This document shows, piece by piece, positions 48,681 through 56,670 of a stretch of DNA of 64,000 bases. Both the position numbers and the translations under genes were made by a program. Source of the stretch: Amycolatopsis sp. CA-230715 (GTDB taxonomy: Bacteria; Actinomycetota; Actinomycetes; Mycobacteriales; Pseudonocardiaceae). The stretch's first letter is position 1, and every line of letters starts with the position of its first letter. The stretch covers positions 7,687,501 to 7,751,500 of the forward strand of contig NZ_CP059997.1 in the NCBI RefSeq assembly GCF_018736145.1, read 5' to 3'. The notes below the pieces were generated by a model. The model did not search any database, was not told where the DNA came from, and saw only the letters and a list, made by a program, of their open reading frames with translations.

Positions 48681-49678
48681 CGGCACACCGCCGAATGCGG
48701 GCCGATGGCCGAGGACACCCCGAGCCCGCCGACGTTGATCCCGAGATCGCACAGGTAGACGTTCATCCAGCCGCCGTAGTCCATCGTCCCGGTGACCCTG
48801 CCGAGCAGGCCGGGCATATCGCGCAGCGCCCCGACGATCGGCTCGCGGTTGGCCAGCAGCGACGCGCTGAGCCGGTTCAAGGACGCGAGGTCCTTGGTGA
48901 TCGACGGGGTGAGCCGGGTGGTGACGTCGGCGAGGGTGCCCGCGAGCTTCGCGCCGCTGTCGAGCGCGGAGGTGATCGTGTCCCGGTTCGCCGCGAGCCC
49001 GCCGACGAGATCCCCGAGACCCGAGACCAGCTTCCGGAAGTCCTGCGCGTGCCCGATCGTGGTGTCCAGCACCGGCTGGAGGTTCGCGAGCACCTCGCCG
49101 ATCACCTTGTCCTGCCCGGCGAAGGTCTGGGTGAGAGTGACCACTTTGGACAGCAGCGCGTCGATCGTGGGGCCCTCGCCCTGGAACACCGCGACGATCT
49201 CCTTGGTGAGCTGGTTGACCTCGCTCGGCCGCAGCAGGTCGAAGATCGGCTTGAACCCGTTGAACAGCGCGGTGAGGTCGAGCGCGGGCGCGGTGTGCGC
49301 GACCGGAATCGTGCCGTTCTCCGGAAGCCGTTTCGAGGCGTCGCCGCCGGGCGCGAGCGAGACGTACCTGGCGCCGAGGAGATCCGCGTAGCGCACGGTG
49401 GCCTTCGCGTCGGCGGGGATCTCCTGGTCGTCGGCGACCTCGAAGGTGACCAGCGCGGTACGGCCGTCGAGCGCCATCCGCGCGACCTTTCCGACGCGGA
49501 CGCCCGCGATCCGGACGTCGCTGCCCGGTTTCACGCCGAGCGCGTCGGTGAACACGGCGTGGTAGGTGACCGCGCGGCCGAACGGCTGGTTCAGCGTGTT
49601 CACCACGAGCGCGGTGCACAACGCGCACACCGTGGCGAACACGCCCAGTTTCAGTGCGGTGTAAGGAAGTTTACTCAT
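48677..49678 (-). CDS. mceB: MCE family protein, MceB position
   Basis: This 333-residue protein has an anchor ALKLGVFATVCALCTALVV, an MCE domain (YHAVFTDALGVKPGSDVRIA, GVRVGKVARMAL, LLGARYVSLAPGG) and a helical segment, with a C-terminal YLCDLGINVGG as in mycobacterial MceB proteins. It overlaps both neighbours by 4 nt, so subunits are made in a coupled series. Confidence 0.88.
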   Translation of the reverse strand: MSKLPYTALKLGVFATVCALCTALVVNTLNQPFGRAVTYHAVFTDALGVKPGSDVRIAGVRVGKVARMALDGRTALVTFEVADDQEIPADAKATVRYADLLGARYVSLAPGGDASKRLPENGTIPVAHTAPALDLTALFNGFKPIFDLLRPSEVNQLTKEIVAVFQGEGPTIDALLSKVVTLTQTFAGQDKVIGEVLANLQPVLDTTIGHAQDFRKLVSGLGDLVGGLAANRDTITSALDSGAKLAGTLADVTTRLTPSITKDLASLNRLSASLLANREPIVGALRDMPGLLGRVTGTMDYGGWMNVYLCDLGINVGGLGVSSAIGPHSAVCR

Positions 49679-50889
49679 GGCAGCAGCACCTTCGTGCCCC
49701 GAAGGATCGGCCCGGCGAGCAAGGCGAGGATCCCGTTCTGCGTCTCGGGGCGTTGAGCCTGCGGAAGATCGGGCAGCTTCGCGAGCGCGGCCGCCTCGTC
49801 ATCGCTGCCGACCGGGCCGGAGGTACCACCGAGCACAGGCGGCGGTGGTGCGGGCACGCACGTGGGGCTGGTGAGCTTCCCGTAGCGCGGGCAGTCCGCG
49901 GCGGTGTAGGGCGTGTTGCGGTCGAAGGTCGCGGTCAGGTCCAGTGGCATCGGCGGCCCGTGGCTCAGCACGCTCTTCACCCCGGAGACGAGTTCGGTGA
50001 AGCTGTCGAAGAACTCGGTGAGCCCGTGCCGGTTGTCGTGCACGGTGCGCACCACCTCGCCCGCGCCGTCCACGAGGTGGATGAGCCGGTCGCGGTTGTC
50101 GCCGAGGAACTGCTTCGCCTGCCCGCTCAGCGCGAGCCCGCCGGTGAGCACCGCTTCGATGTTGCCCTTCTGCCGCACCACATCCGCGGACAACGCGGTG
50201 GCGTCCTTGAGCGCCTGCACACCGCCGGGGGCGACCGCGCTGAGCTGCTGGCCGAGATCGGCGACGAACCCGAGCGTGTCGCTGAAGGTGCCGACGAGGG
50301 CGGGCGCGTCGTCGGTCAGGTCGTGGAGCTGGTCGACGAGCGCGCCGAGCCGCGCGCCACGGCCGGACAGCGCCTTGCTGACCGCGGACAGCGCGGTGTC
50401 GATCTTCGCGGGCTGGATCGCCTGCAGGACGTCGAAAAGCCGCTTGTAGGCGGTGTAGAGCTGGATGGTGTCGCCGGAGGTGTCCGCCGGGATCGGTGCG
50501 CCGAGGTCGAGCGGGCCCGCCGAACCGCCGCCGGGTGGCACGAGGTCGACGTACTGGTCGCCGAAGAGCGTGCGGGGCAGCACCCGCGCGTGCACGCCCG
50601 CCGGGATGTCCGCCGCGTGGTCACCGGAGAACCGCAGGGTCAGCCGGGTCCGGGTGGCGTCGCTGTGCACCGACTCCACCGAACCGACCACGACGCCCCG
50701 GAATTCCACAGTGGACCGTTCGGCCACGCCGACGGTCTGCGGCGGGATGTCCGAGATGGCCGTCGGCTCGGCGCTGAGCCCGCCGGAGCCGTAGGCGACC
50801 ACCAGCACGATGACCGCGATGCCCGCGGTGACGCCGACGACGCCGCGCCAGGCGAGCGCCGCGTGGCTGATTTCCCGCCGCCGGCTCAT
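49675..50889 (-). CDS. mceA: MCE family protein, MceA position
   Basis: This 404-residue protein has an anchor VVGVTAGIAVIVLVVAYGS, an MCE domain (IPPQTVGVAERSTVEFRGV, VVGSVESVHSD, LFGDQYVDLVPPGG) and a long helical part. The C-terminal region contains NRHGLTEFFDSFTELVSGV and CPRYGKLTSPTCVP, like the tail of MceA proteins. It is the first MCE gene after the two yrbE permease genes and overlaps yrbEB by 4 nt. Confidence 0.88.
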   Translation of the reverse strand: MSRRREISHAALAWRGVVGVTAGIAVIVLVVAYGSGGLSAEPTAISDIPPQTVGVAERSTVEFRGVVVGSVESVHSDATRTRLTLRFSGDHAADIPAGVHARVLPRTLFGDQYVDLVPPGGGSAGPLDLGAPIPADTSGDTIQLYTAYKRLFDVLQAIQPAKIDTALSAVSKALSGRGARLGALVDQLHDLTDDAPALVGTFSDTLGFVADLGQQLSAVAPGGVQALKDATALSADVVRQKGNIEAVLTGGLALSGQAKQFLGDNRDRLIHLVDGAGEVVRTVHDNRHGLTEFFDSFTELVSGVKSVLSHGPPMPLDLTATFDRNTPYTAADCPRYGKLTSPTCVPAPPPPVLGGTSGPVGSDDEAAALAKLPDLPQAQRPETQNGILALLAGPILRGTKVLLP

Positions 50890-51737
50890 TGCGCGCTCCC
50901 GGTTCCGGGGATCGACGGGTAGACGCCCCAGAACGCGAACGTCACCAGGATGTCGGCGATCATGATCAGCACGATGCTGGTCCGCAGCGCGCGTCCCGCG
51001 GCCTTGCCGACGCCCTCGGGCCCGCCGTAGGCGTGATAACCGTGGTAGCAGTGCACCATCGTGACGATCATCGCGAGCACGAGCGCCTTCAGCAGCGAGA
51101 GCACGACGTCCTGGGGCGGCAGTACGAGGTGGAAGTAGTAGTCGTAGTTGCCGGGGGACTGGCCGTTGGCGTTCACCACGATCAGCCTTGTCGCGACGTA
51201 GGAGGCGAAGAGCCCGACGAGGTAGAGCGGGATGACCGCGATGAAGGCGGCGATCATCCTGGTGGTCACGAGGAACCGCAGTGAGCGGATCGACATCGCG
51301 TCGAGCGCGTCGATCTCCTCGGCTATCCGCATCGCGCCGAGCTGCGCGGTGAACCCGGTGCCGACCTTGGCGGCGAGGGCGATCCCGGCGACGACCGGCG
51401 CCAGCTCGCGGGTGTTGACGAGCCCCGACATCGCACCTGACAGCGGCGAAAGCCCCACCAGGTCGAGCCCGCGGAACCCTTCGAGCCCGATCTGCGAACC
51501 CGTCACGAAGCTCATCGCGAACACGACGCCGATGCTGCCGCCGCCGGCGAGCAGGGTCGCCGAGCCGAAGCTGATTTCCGCGACGAGCCGGACGATCTGG
51601 CGCCAGTGGTGCCGCAGCGTCGCGGGAACCGAGGCCAGCACCTGCACCGCGAAGGTGAACTGCGCGCCCGCCTCGGCGAGCCCTGCCGAGACGCGGCGCA
51701 GGTTCCTGGTCACCGCGTCCACCGCGGGAACGGTCAT
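50886..51737 (-). CDS. yrbEB: YrbE-type permease B of the Mce transporter (MlaE family)
   Basis: This 283-residue protein has about five membrane helices. The MlaE-family core is TRELAPVVAGIALAAKVGTG, then AQLGAMRIAEEIDALDAMSI, giving the ExxE-type coupling helix EEIDAL that contacts the ATPase. Two YrbE proteins form the permease dimer under the MCE hexamer. The ATPase (MceG/Mkl-like) is not in the window, as is usual since it is often encoded elsewhere. ATG 51737 shares a base with the previous stop. Confidence 0.9.
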   Translation of the reverse strand: MTVPAVDAVTRNLRRVSAGLAEAGAQFTFAVQVLASVPATLRHHWRQIVRLVAEISFGSATLLAGGGSIGVVFAMSFVTGSQIGLEGFRGLDLVGLSPLSGAMSGLVNTRELAPVVAGIALAAKVGTGFTAQLGAMRIAEEIDALDAMSIRSLRFLVTTRMIAAFIAVIPLYLVGLFASYVATRLIVVNANGQSPGNYDYYFHLVLPPQDVVLSLLKALVLAMIVTMVHCYHGYHAYGGPEGVGKAAGRALRTSIVLIMIADILVTFAFWGVYPSIPGTGSAQ

Positions 51738-52531
51738 CAGAAGCCCCCGTCCGGAGGTGCCATCAGCGCGTACAGCTCGCCGATCCCGACGTTGGCGAGG
51801 AACACCAGGAGGAACGCGAGCACGACCGTTTCGTTGACCGCGTTGCCGACCCCGGCGGGGCCGCCCTTGACGGTGATGCCCTTGACGCAGGCGACGCCCG
51901 CGGCGAGCACCGCGAAGACGGCCGACTTGACCTGGGAGACGAAGAAGTCGCTGAGGTGGGCGAAATCCGTCATCGTGGTGAGGAAGCTGCCGGGGGCGAC
52001 GTGCCCGGCGAGCACCTGGAACAGGAAGCTCGCGGTGATCCCGACGGCCATCACGAGGCTGTCCAGGAGCATGGTCACCACGACGGCGGCGACGATCCGG
52101 GGCAGCACCAGCCGTTCCAGCACGGACAGGCCCATCACCTCGAGCGCGTCGGTCTCCTCGCGGATGGCCCGCGAACCGAGGTCGGCGCACAGCGCGGACC
52201 CGCCGACACCCGCGATCATCAGCGCGCACACCAGCGGGGCGGCCTGCCCGACGATCAGCAGCCCGACCACGGCGCCGCTGTAGCTCTGCGCGCCGATCTG
52301 CCCGGTCAGCGAGCCGACCTGGGCGGCGACCACGACCCCGAACGGGATCATCACGAGAATGGAGGGCAGCGTCGTGACACCGGCGAGGAACCACATCTGG
52401 TCGATCGCTTCGCGCCACGCGAAGCGCCGCCGGAGCACGGCTTGACCTGCGGCGTAGGCGGTATCGGCTGCGAAGCCGAACAGCAGGCCGATTTCGGCCA
52501 CCGAGCCCGATCTGCCGCGCGCCACCGCCAT
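51737..52531 (-). CDS. yrbEA: YrbE-type permease A of the Mce transporter (MlaE family)
   Basis: This 264-residue MlaE-family permease has AIDQMWFLAGVTTLPSILVM, QAAPLVCALMIAGVGGSALC and AIREETDALEVMGLSVLERLV with the coupling-helix REETDAL. ATG 52531 is preceded by GGAGGGC and starts the nine-gene operon. The frame is open to 52600 upstream. A TetR gene lies divergently 94 nt away with inverted repeats between. Confidence 0.9.
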   Translation of the reverse strand: MAVARGRSGSVAEIGLLFGFAADTAYAAGQAVLRRRFAWREAIDQMWFLAGVTTLPSILVMIPFGVVVAAQVGSLTGQIGAQSYSGAVVGLLIVGQAAPLVCALMIAGVGGSALCADLGSRAIREETDALEVMGLSVLERLVLPRIVAAVVVTMLLDSLVMAVGITASFLFQVLAGHVAPGSFLTTMTDFAHLSDFFVSQVKSAVFAVLAAGVACVKGITVKGGPAGVGNAVNETVVLAFLLVFLANVGIGELYALMAPPDGGF

Positions 52532-52578
52532 GCGCCCTCCTCGCCGCGTTCCTACCCTGGAGTAGATAACGAGTGTGA

Positions 52579-52608
52579 CGTAACGCAGGTTACGAAACAA
52601 GCGTTACG
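52579..52608. promoter_or_regulatory. Inverted-repeat operator between the mce operon and TetR
   Basis: CGTAAC (52579-52584) and GTTACG (52589-52594) form a palindrome with a 4-nt centre; CGTTACG recurs at 52602-52608. The sites sit in the 94-bp gap between yrbEA (leftward) and the TetR gene (rightward), where both promoters are expected. Confidence 0.7.
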
Positions 52609-52625
52609 GGTTTTAGCATGGTGGC

Positions 52626-53240
52626 ATGCCCCGCCGCATCCGAGACCCCGAGAGCCGCCACCGCGTGATCGCGGCGGCCTGGCGCCTCGTCGCGGTGCAG
52701 GGGATCCACGCGACGACGGTGCGGGGGATCGCGGCGGAAGCCGGGGTCACCACCGGCTCGGTGACGCACTACTTCGAGGACAAGGCCGAGGTGATGGCCG
52801 CGGTCCTGCGCTACAACAACAAGCTCGCCGCCGAACGCGTGGCCGCCGCGGTCGGCGGCAGGACGGGGCTCGACGCGCTGAGCCGCGGCGTCGAAGCGAT
52901 GCTGCCCCACGACGAACACCGCCTGCGCTGGTGGACGGTGTGGATGGCCTTCTGGGGCGAGCGCGGCGCGCACCGGATGGTCGCGGAAGAAGGCGCGAAC
53001 GCGGGCTACGGCGCGCTGGAAATCTGGCTGCACCACGCTTTCGAGTCGGCGGTGGCCACCGGCGAACTTCCGTCCACAGTGGATCCGAGGTACGAGTCGG
53101 AACGGGTCCTGGTGCTCGTCGGCGGACTCGGGCTGATGTCGGGAGGAGAAGCGAGGCTGCTGCGGGAGGTGCGGCGGCGGTCGCGCCGCATGCTCGCCGA
53201 GCACTGGGCGAACCTCGCCAGCAGTCCGATTCACGGGTAG
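52626..53240 (+). CDS. TetR family regulator divergent from the mce operon
   Basis: This 204-residue protein has the helix-turn-helix RVIAAAWRLVAVQGIHATTV, RGIAAEAGVTTGSVTHYFEDKAEVM with the YFEDK signature. Its C-terminal domain has WTVWMAFWGERGAHRM, as in BetI-like TetR proteins. Location and adjacent palindromes suggest it represses the lipid-import operon and itself, probably relieved by a lipid-derived ligand; that is inference by analogy with mycobacterial mce regulators. Confidence 0.9.
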   Translation: MPRRIRDPESRHRVIAAAWRLVAVQGIHATTVRGIAAEAGVTTGSVTHYFEDKAEVMAAVLRYNNKLAAERVAAAVGGRTGLDALSRGVEAMLPHDEHRLRWWTVWMAFWGERGAHRMVAEEGANAGYGALEIWLHHAFESAVATGELPSTVDPRYESERVLVLVGGLGLMSGGEARLLREVRRRSRRMLAEHWANLASSPIHG

Positions 53241-53500
53241 GCGGGCCGCGCAGTTGGTGACTTCCTCACCGTGAATTGAAAGCCACGTCAGTGAATTGTC
53301 CGTTTTAGTGAGAGCGGTCCGCATTCCCTCCAATGGCGTATTTACGGTGATCACCTCCTCAGTAGAGTGATGTCCGGGTTCGTCGGGGAGGGCCCAGCTT
53401 CGCTGGTGTTGGACGAACGAGGGGATCGAGTGGCGCCGCCCTGCCTGTCTTCAGGGCGATAGTTGTTCAGGTCGAACACATCATCGCGGTAGGGACGCTT

Positions 53501-54712
53501 TTGCTGGTGTGGTCGACCACGCCGGTGCGGACCTGCGTCCCGCTGTCCTCTGTGGACCCGAACGGTCGTCGCACCGATCTCGAATACGACGCGCTTGGCC
53601 GTCTGGTCAAGGTGTGGAGTCTTGGACGGTCGAAGGAGTACAAGGAAGAGCCGAACATCACCTACGGGTACGCCGTCCGCAACAACGGCCCTAGCTGGAT
53701 CAGCACGAAGACCCTCAAGCCGGAGGGGAACTACCTCACCAGCTACGCGCTGTTCGACGGATTCTTCCGGTCACGGCAGACCCAGGCTCCGGTCCAGCGT
53801 GCCCGGGACTTGGCGAACAAGAAGCTGATCGATGTCGTGATCGAGGCCGGTGGGGAGATCCTGAAGGACTTCCTCGGCATCACCGATATCGAGGAGTGCT
53901 TCGGCGACGGCAACGTCGGCTCGTGCATCAGCATGGTGATCAACGCGATCCCGGTGGGGAAGGTCCTCCGGATCGGGGAGTACATCGGTGCGGTCAAACG
54001 CGCCTTCAAGGGCGTCATGGACTTCCTGGAAAAACTCCCCGGCGCCCGTTCGCTGATCTCGAAGGCCGACGACGCGGAGGCCGAGTTCAACGCGGTCAGC
54101 TCCGAAGCCAGGGCGGTGGAGGACGTCGGGGAGAGCTGTGCCATCAACAGCTTCACTCCGGACACGCCGGTGTCGATGGCGGATGGGACACGAAGACCGA
54201 TCGAGGACGTCAAGGTCGGTGACCAAGTGGTCACCACCGATCCTGAGAGCGGTCGGACGGAACCTCATTTGGTGGCCCGTACGATCATCGGTACCGGGCA
54301 GAAGGACCTCGTGCAGCTCACCATCGATTCCGGTGACGAGCGCGCGCCGCAGGTCACGACGGTGACGGCGACCGCGAACCACCCGTTCTGGGTGCCCAGC
54401 CACCAGGAGTGGATGGACGCCGCGGACCTGCTGCCCGGCGACGTCCTGCTGACCTCAACCGGCACCTGGGTCCACGTCACCGCGATCAAGCACTGGACCG
54501 CGCTCCAACGAGTCCACAACCTCACCGTCGACGAGGTTCACACCTACTACGTGGCACCGAGCAGCACCTCCCTGCTCACCCACAACGACAGCTGCCCGAT
54601 CAAGACGTACCAGACCTACATTAAGGACAACCTGGACGGTGGGGCACCGTATACTGGTCGCACCAGTGGGTACGGAACTCCAAGGGATGATCGACCACCA
54701 TGGCGGGGCTAG
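53501..54712 (+). pseudogene. Rhs/YD-repeat and Hint-domain polymorphic toxin relic
   Basis: The open frame (about 403 codons, TTG start only) begins in mid-protein with DPNGRRTDLEYDALGRLVKVW, a single YD/Rhs repeat, then jumps at RQTQAPVQRARDLANKKL into the region before the toxin. A Hint (hedgehog/intein) domain follows: CAINSFTPDTPVSMADGTRR, VGDQVVTTDPESG, TATANHPFWV and HNLTVDEVHTYYVAPSSTSLL. The toxin part opens YIKDNLDGGAPYTGRTSGYG, then stops. N-terminal secretion region, most repeats and the Rhs core are missing, so this looks like a deletion-reduced relic. Full-length relatives exceed 1,500 residues. Confidence 0.8.
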
Positions 54713-54815
54713 GAGTGAAGGTGGCACTTCCGGAAATGCCATCCGGGGTATCAGTCGGCGAAACAAGCGAATCAATGACTATCTTGTCGAAGCGCAGAAA
54801 GTATTTGGGAATTGA
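54687..54815 (+). pseudogene. Toxin C-terminal tail, frameshifted from the Rhs relic (copy 1)
   Basis: In another frame from the relic, 42 codons read MIDHHGGARSEGGTSGNAIR, then GISRRNKRINDYLVEAQKVF, ending GN and TGA. From memory these motifs (IDxxGGAxSxGGTSGNxI) belong to the same toxin-tip family as the upstream TGRTSGYGTP, so a segment of perhaps 40-50 residues plus a frameshift separates the two pieces. The stop overlaps the TTG of the immunity gene (TTGA). Confidence 0.6.
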
Positions 54816-55300
54816 CTCTTGTTAAAAAGTTTACACGATGGGTGCCTGGCCTGGTGGTATTGGTGCCACGGGAAATCGGGGTCTACAATGTCGCCAGATT
54901 GTCGAATGATGTCAGTGTGGAGTTTTATGATTTAACCGTAACGGAGATTCGCCCGGTATCAGAGGTGGAGATTCGTGAAGCAATCATGCTGTTCAAAATT
55001 TCGGTTAACAAGCGGGCGCTAAAATCAGGAAGCTGGCCCGTGGTTGGAAAACTTCCCCTTACCGATGAAGAGAAGACTGTCAAAGATATCCTCTTTACGC
55101 AGGACTCTCTATCTGGAAAGATTTCCAAGTATATTTATGATCCAGTGACCAAGCAGTCCTTGGAGTCTCCAGCGACGGCTGAGGAGGTGGCTGACCTGGA
55201 AGCTGTCGCGGTATGGGATCCCACGCATGTGGAGGAGCGGCTTCGAGATCACTACGCTGGGCGTAGAAACAAATGGGTGGAACATTTTCGGCCAAAGTAG
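54812..55300 (+). CDS. Imm26-like immunity protein, copy 1
   Basis: This 162-residue protein has no signal peptide. It opens KFTRWVPGLVVLVPREIGVY and includes FYDLTVTEIRPVS, SGSWPVVGKLPLTDEE, AVAVWDPTHVEERLRDHYAG and a C-terminal NKWVEHFRPK. The WxPGxVVxVP start suggests the Imm26 family of polymorphic-toxin immunity proteins. It starts with TTG overlapping the toxin-tail stop, so translation is coupled to the toxin. The DNA is more AT-rich than the rest of the window. It is about two-thirds identical (hand count 106 of 162) to the protein at 55429. Confidence 0.75.
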   Translation: MTLVKKFTRWVPGLVVLVPREIGVYNVARLSNDVSVEFYDLTVTEIRPVSEVEIREAIMLFKISVNKRALKSGSWPVVGKLPLTDEEKTVKDILFTQDSLSGKISKYIYDPVTKQSLESPATAEEVADLEAVAVWDPTHVEERLRDHYAGRRNKWVEHFRPK

Positions 55301-55330
55301 CCGCCAGGCAAGACGTCCCTGTATTCAGTG

Positions 55331-55432
55331 CGTAGGAGTGGGGCGTCGGGAAACTCGATTGGAAGTATAAGCCGACGGAATAGCAGGCTTGAGGAGTACC
55401 TCGATGCGGCTCATAAAGAGTTTGGAAATTGA
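55331..55432 (+). pseudogene. Second toxin C-terminal tail relic (copy 2)
   Basis: 34 codons read RRSGASGNSIGSISRRNSRL, then EEYLDAAHKEFGN and TGA. This aligns without gaps to the end of the first toxin tail (GTSGNAIRGISRRN...YLVEAQKVFGN). No upstream toxin piece remains. As with copy 1, the stop overlaps the TTG of the next immunity gene. Upstream sequence back to 55301 does not encode more of the domain in this frame. Confidence 0.6.
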
Positions 55433-55917
55433 CTGCCGTAAGGAAATACACGCGTTGGGTGCCTGGGTTGGTAGTGCTTGTGCCCCGAGAAGAAGGCGTG
55501 TACAGCGTTGCCCGCTTGGCGAATAACATCTATATGGAGTTTTATGATTTGACATTGCACGACGTCCGACCTGTGTCCGGCCAAGAACTTCATGGGGTGC
55601 AGGTGCTTTTCAAGGTCGCTGTACACAACAAGGCGCTCAAGTCCGGTGAATGGCCGGTGGTGGGGAAGTTGCCGTTGACCGCCGAGGAGGAAACGGCAAA
55701 AGATGTATTTTTCATGCAGGACTCACTGTCGAATGAAGTCTTCAAGTATGTTTACAACCCTTTAACCAGGCGGGCCTCGCAATTCCCTGCAACCGCCGAA
55801 GATGTTAGAGCTTTGGAAGCGGTGGCCGTATGGGATTCCTCGCATATTGAAGAGCGATTGCGTGATCATTATGCGGGGCGGCCAAATAAGTGGACTGAAC
55901 ATTTTCGGGCCAAGTAG
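55429..55917 (+). CDS. Imm26-like immunity protein, copy 2
   Basis: This 162-residue paralogue of the protein at 54812 is the same length with no gaps: TRWVPGLVVLVPREEGVYSV, FYDLTLHDVRPVSGQELHG, SGEWPVVGKLPLTAEEE and VWDSSHIEERLRDHYAG. The TTG start overlaps the stop of toxin-tail copy 2 (TTGA), the same coupling as in copy 1. Differences are concentrated in residues 41-70 and 100-130, which could be the toxin-recognition surface; that is inference. Confidence 0.75.
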   Translation: MTAVRKYTRWVPGLVVLVPREEGVYSVARLANNIYMEFYDLTLHDVRPVSGQELHGVQVLFKVAVHNKALKSGEWPVVGKLPLTAEEETAKDVFFMQDSLSNEVFKYVYNPLTRRASQFPATAEDVRALEAVAVWDSSHIEERLRDHYAGRPNKWTEHFRAK

Positions 55918-55967
55918 CGTTCGACTGTAACTGCAGAAAGCTAAAGCGGGAACGGAAGAGTGATCGA

Positions 55968-56438
55968 ATGTTACGGTCGGCCCTTGAGGCTGCGGTTGAG
56001 CCTGTTTCCCCATGGTTGCGAGAGGGGACGATCGCTTCTTCTGTGACTCAGGAGGAGCTAGAGTCGAAAGCTCCCAAGAACATGTTCGTCACCAGTTTTG
56101 ACTCTAGAAACCTTATCACTGCAGGTGAACTGTTTGACAGAATATCCAACCGTCTTCTTTTTCCTGGCTATTTCGGGCGCAATTGGCCGGCGTTCGACGA
56201 GTGTCTCTCGGATGTTTACGAGTTCGTTCACCGCCCCTGTGTCGTGCTGGCGTTTACGCACTCATCGTCACTGTTGAGTTGTGAGCCGTCCGACATTTCC
56301 ATCTTGCTGAAGATATTTAAGAAAGTGGCAGCGGAGTTGTCGAAGCCAATTAATATTGGCGAGAATTGGGACAGGCCTGCGGTTTCATTCCATGTACTGT
56401 TTGATGTGGGTATCGATGTTGCATCCTATGGCTCTTGA
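55968..56438 (+). CDS. Barstar-family protein (orphan immunity gene)
   Basis: This 156-residue protein has a C-terminal barstar-like domain: DSRNLITAGELFDRISNRLL, then FPGYFGRNWPAFDECLSDVY, with the FPxYFGxNWdAxxEcLxDl pattern of barstar inhibitors. Known barstars bind and block barnase-type RNases. The N-terminal 40 residues are not part of the fold. No barnase gene is present in the window, so it is an orphan in an island of immunity genes. Low GC and its place at the end of the island support horizontal origin. Confidence 0.82.
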   Translation: MLRSALEAAVEPVSPWLREGTIASSVTQEELESKAPKNMFVTSFDSRNLITAGELFDRISNRLLFPGYFGRNWPAFDECLSDVYEFVHRPCVVLAFTHSSSLLSCEPSDISILLKIFKKVAAELSKPINIGENWDRPAVSFHVLFDVGIDVASYGS

Positions 56439-56606
56439 AATGTCTCTTCTTGGGTTGCGCCTCCATATTGGGAGCGTTAGGTCGGGGTGATGGTTTTCCC
56501 GGTTTCGATGCTGCGGATTCTGATGCACCGCTTCGGCCAGCATATCCATGTGCCACCGAGTTGCGATCTCGACTGACCCGGGCGCTGAAACCTACCTGAG
56601 GAAGGA

Positions 56607-56622
56607 CCTCGTCCGGACGAGG
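56607..56622. terminator. 16-bp perfect palindrome, possible terminator
   Basis: CCTCGTCCGGACGAGG is a perfect palindrome that can form a short hairpin. It lies about 50 nt beyond the stop of the leftward secreted protein gene at 56671 and inside a 232-bp region (56439-56670) in which I see no gene. Confidence 0.4.
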
Positions 56623-56670
56623 CGCCCGAGCATCCGGGTCGGACGGCCGGGCACCTCGTCATCGCGGCGG

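Noticed and set aside
53241..53500. N-terminal part of the Rhs protein
   Set aside because: No signal peptide or YD repeat is readable in any frame here, so the missing region seems truly deleted rather than frameshifted.
56439..56670. Transposase or integrase remnant
   Set aside because: Short frames give fragments such as WHMDMLAEAV on the minus strand, but I cannot tie them to any family and no inverted ends are visible.
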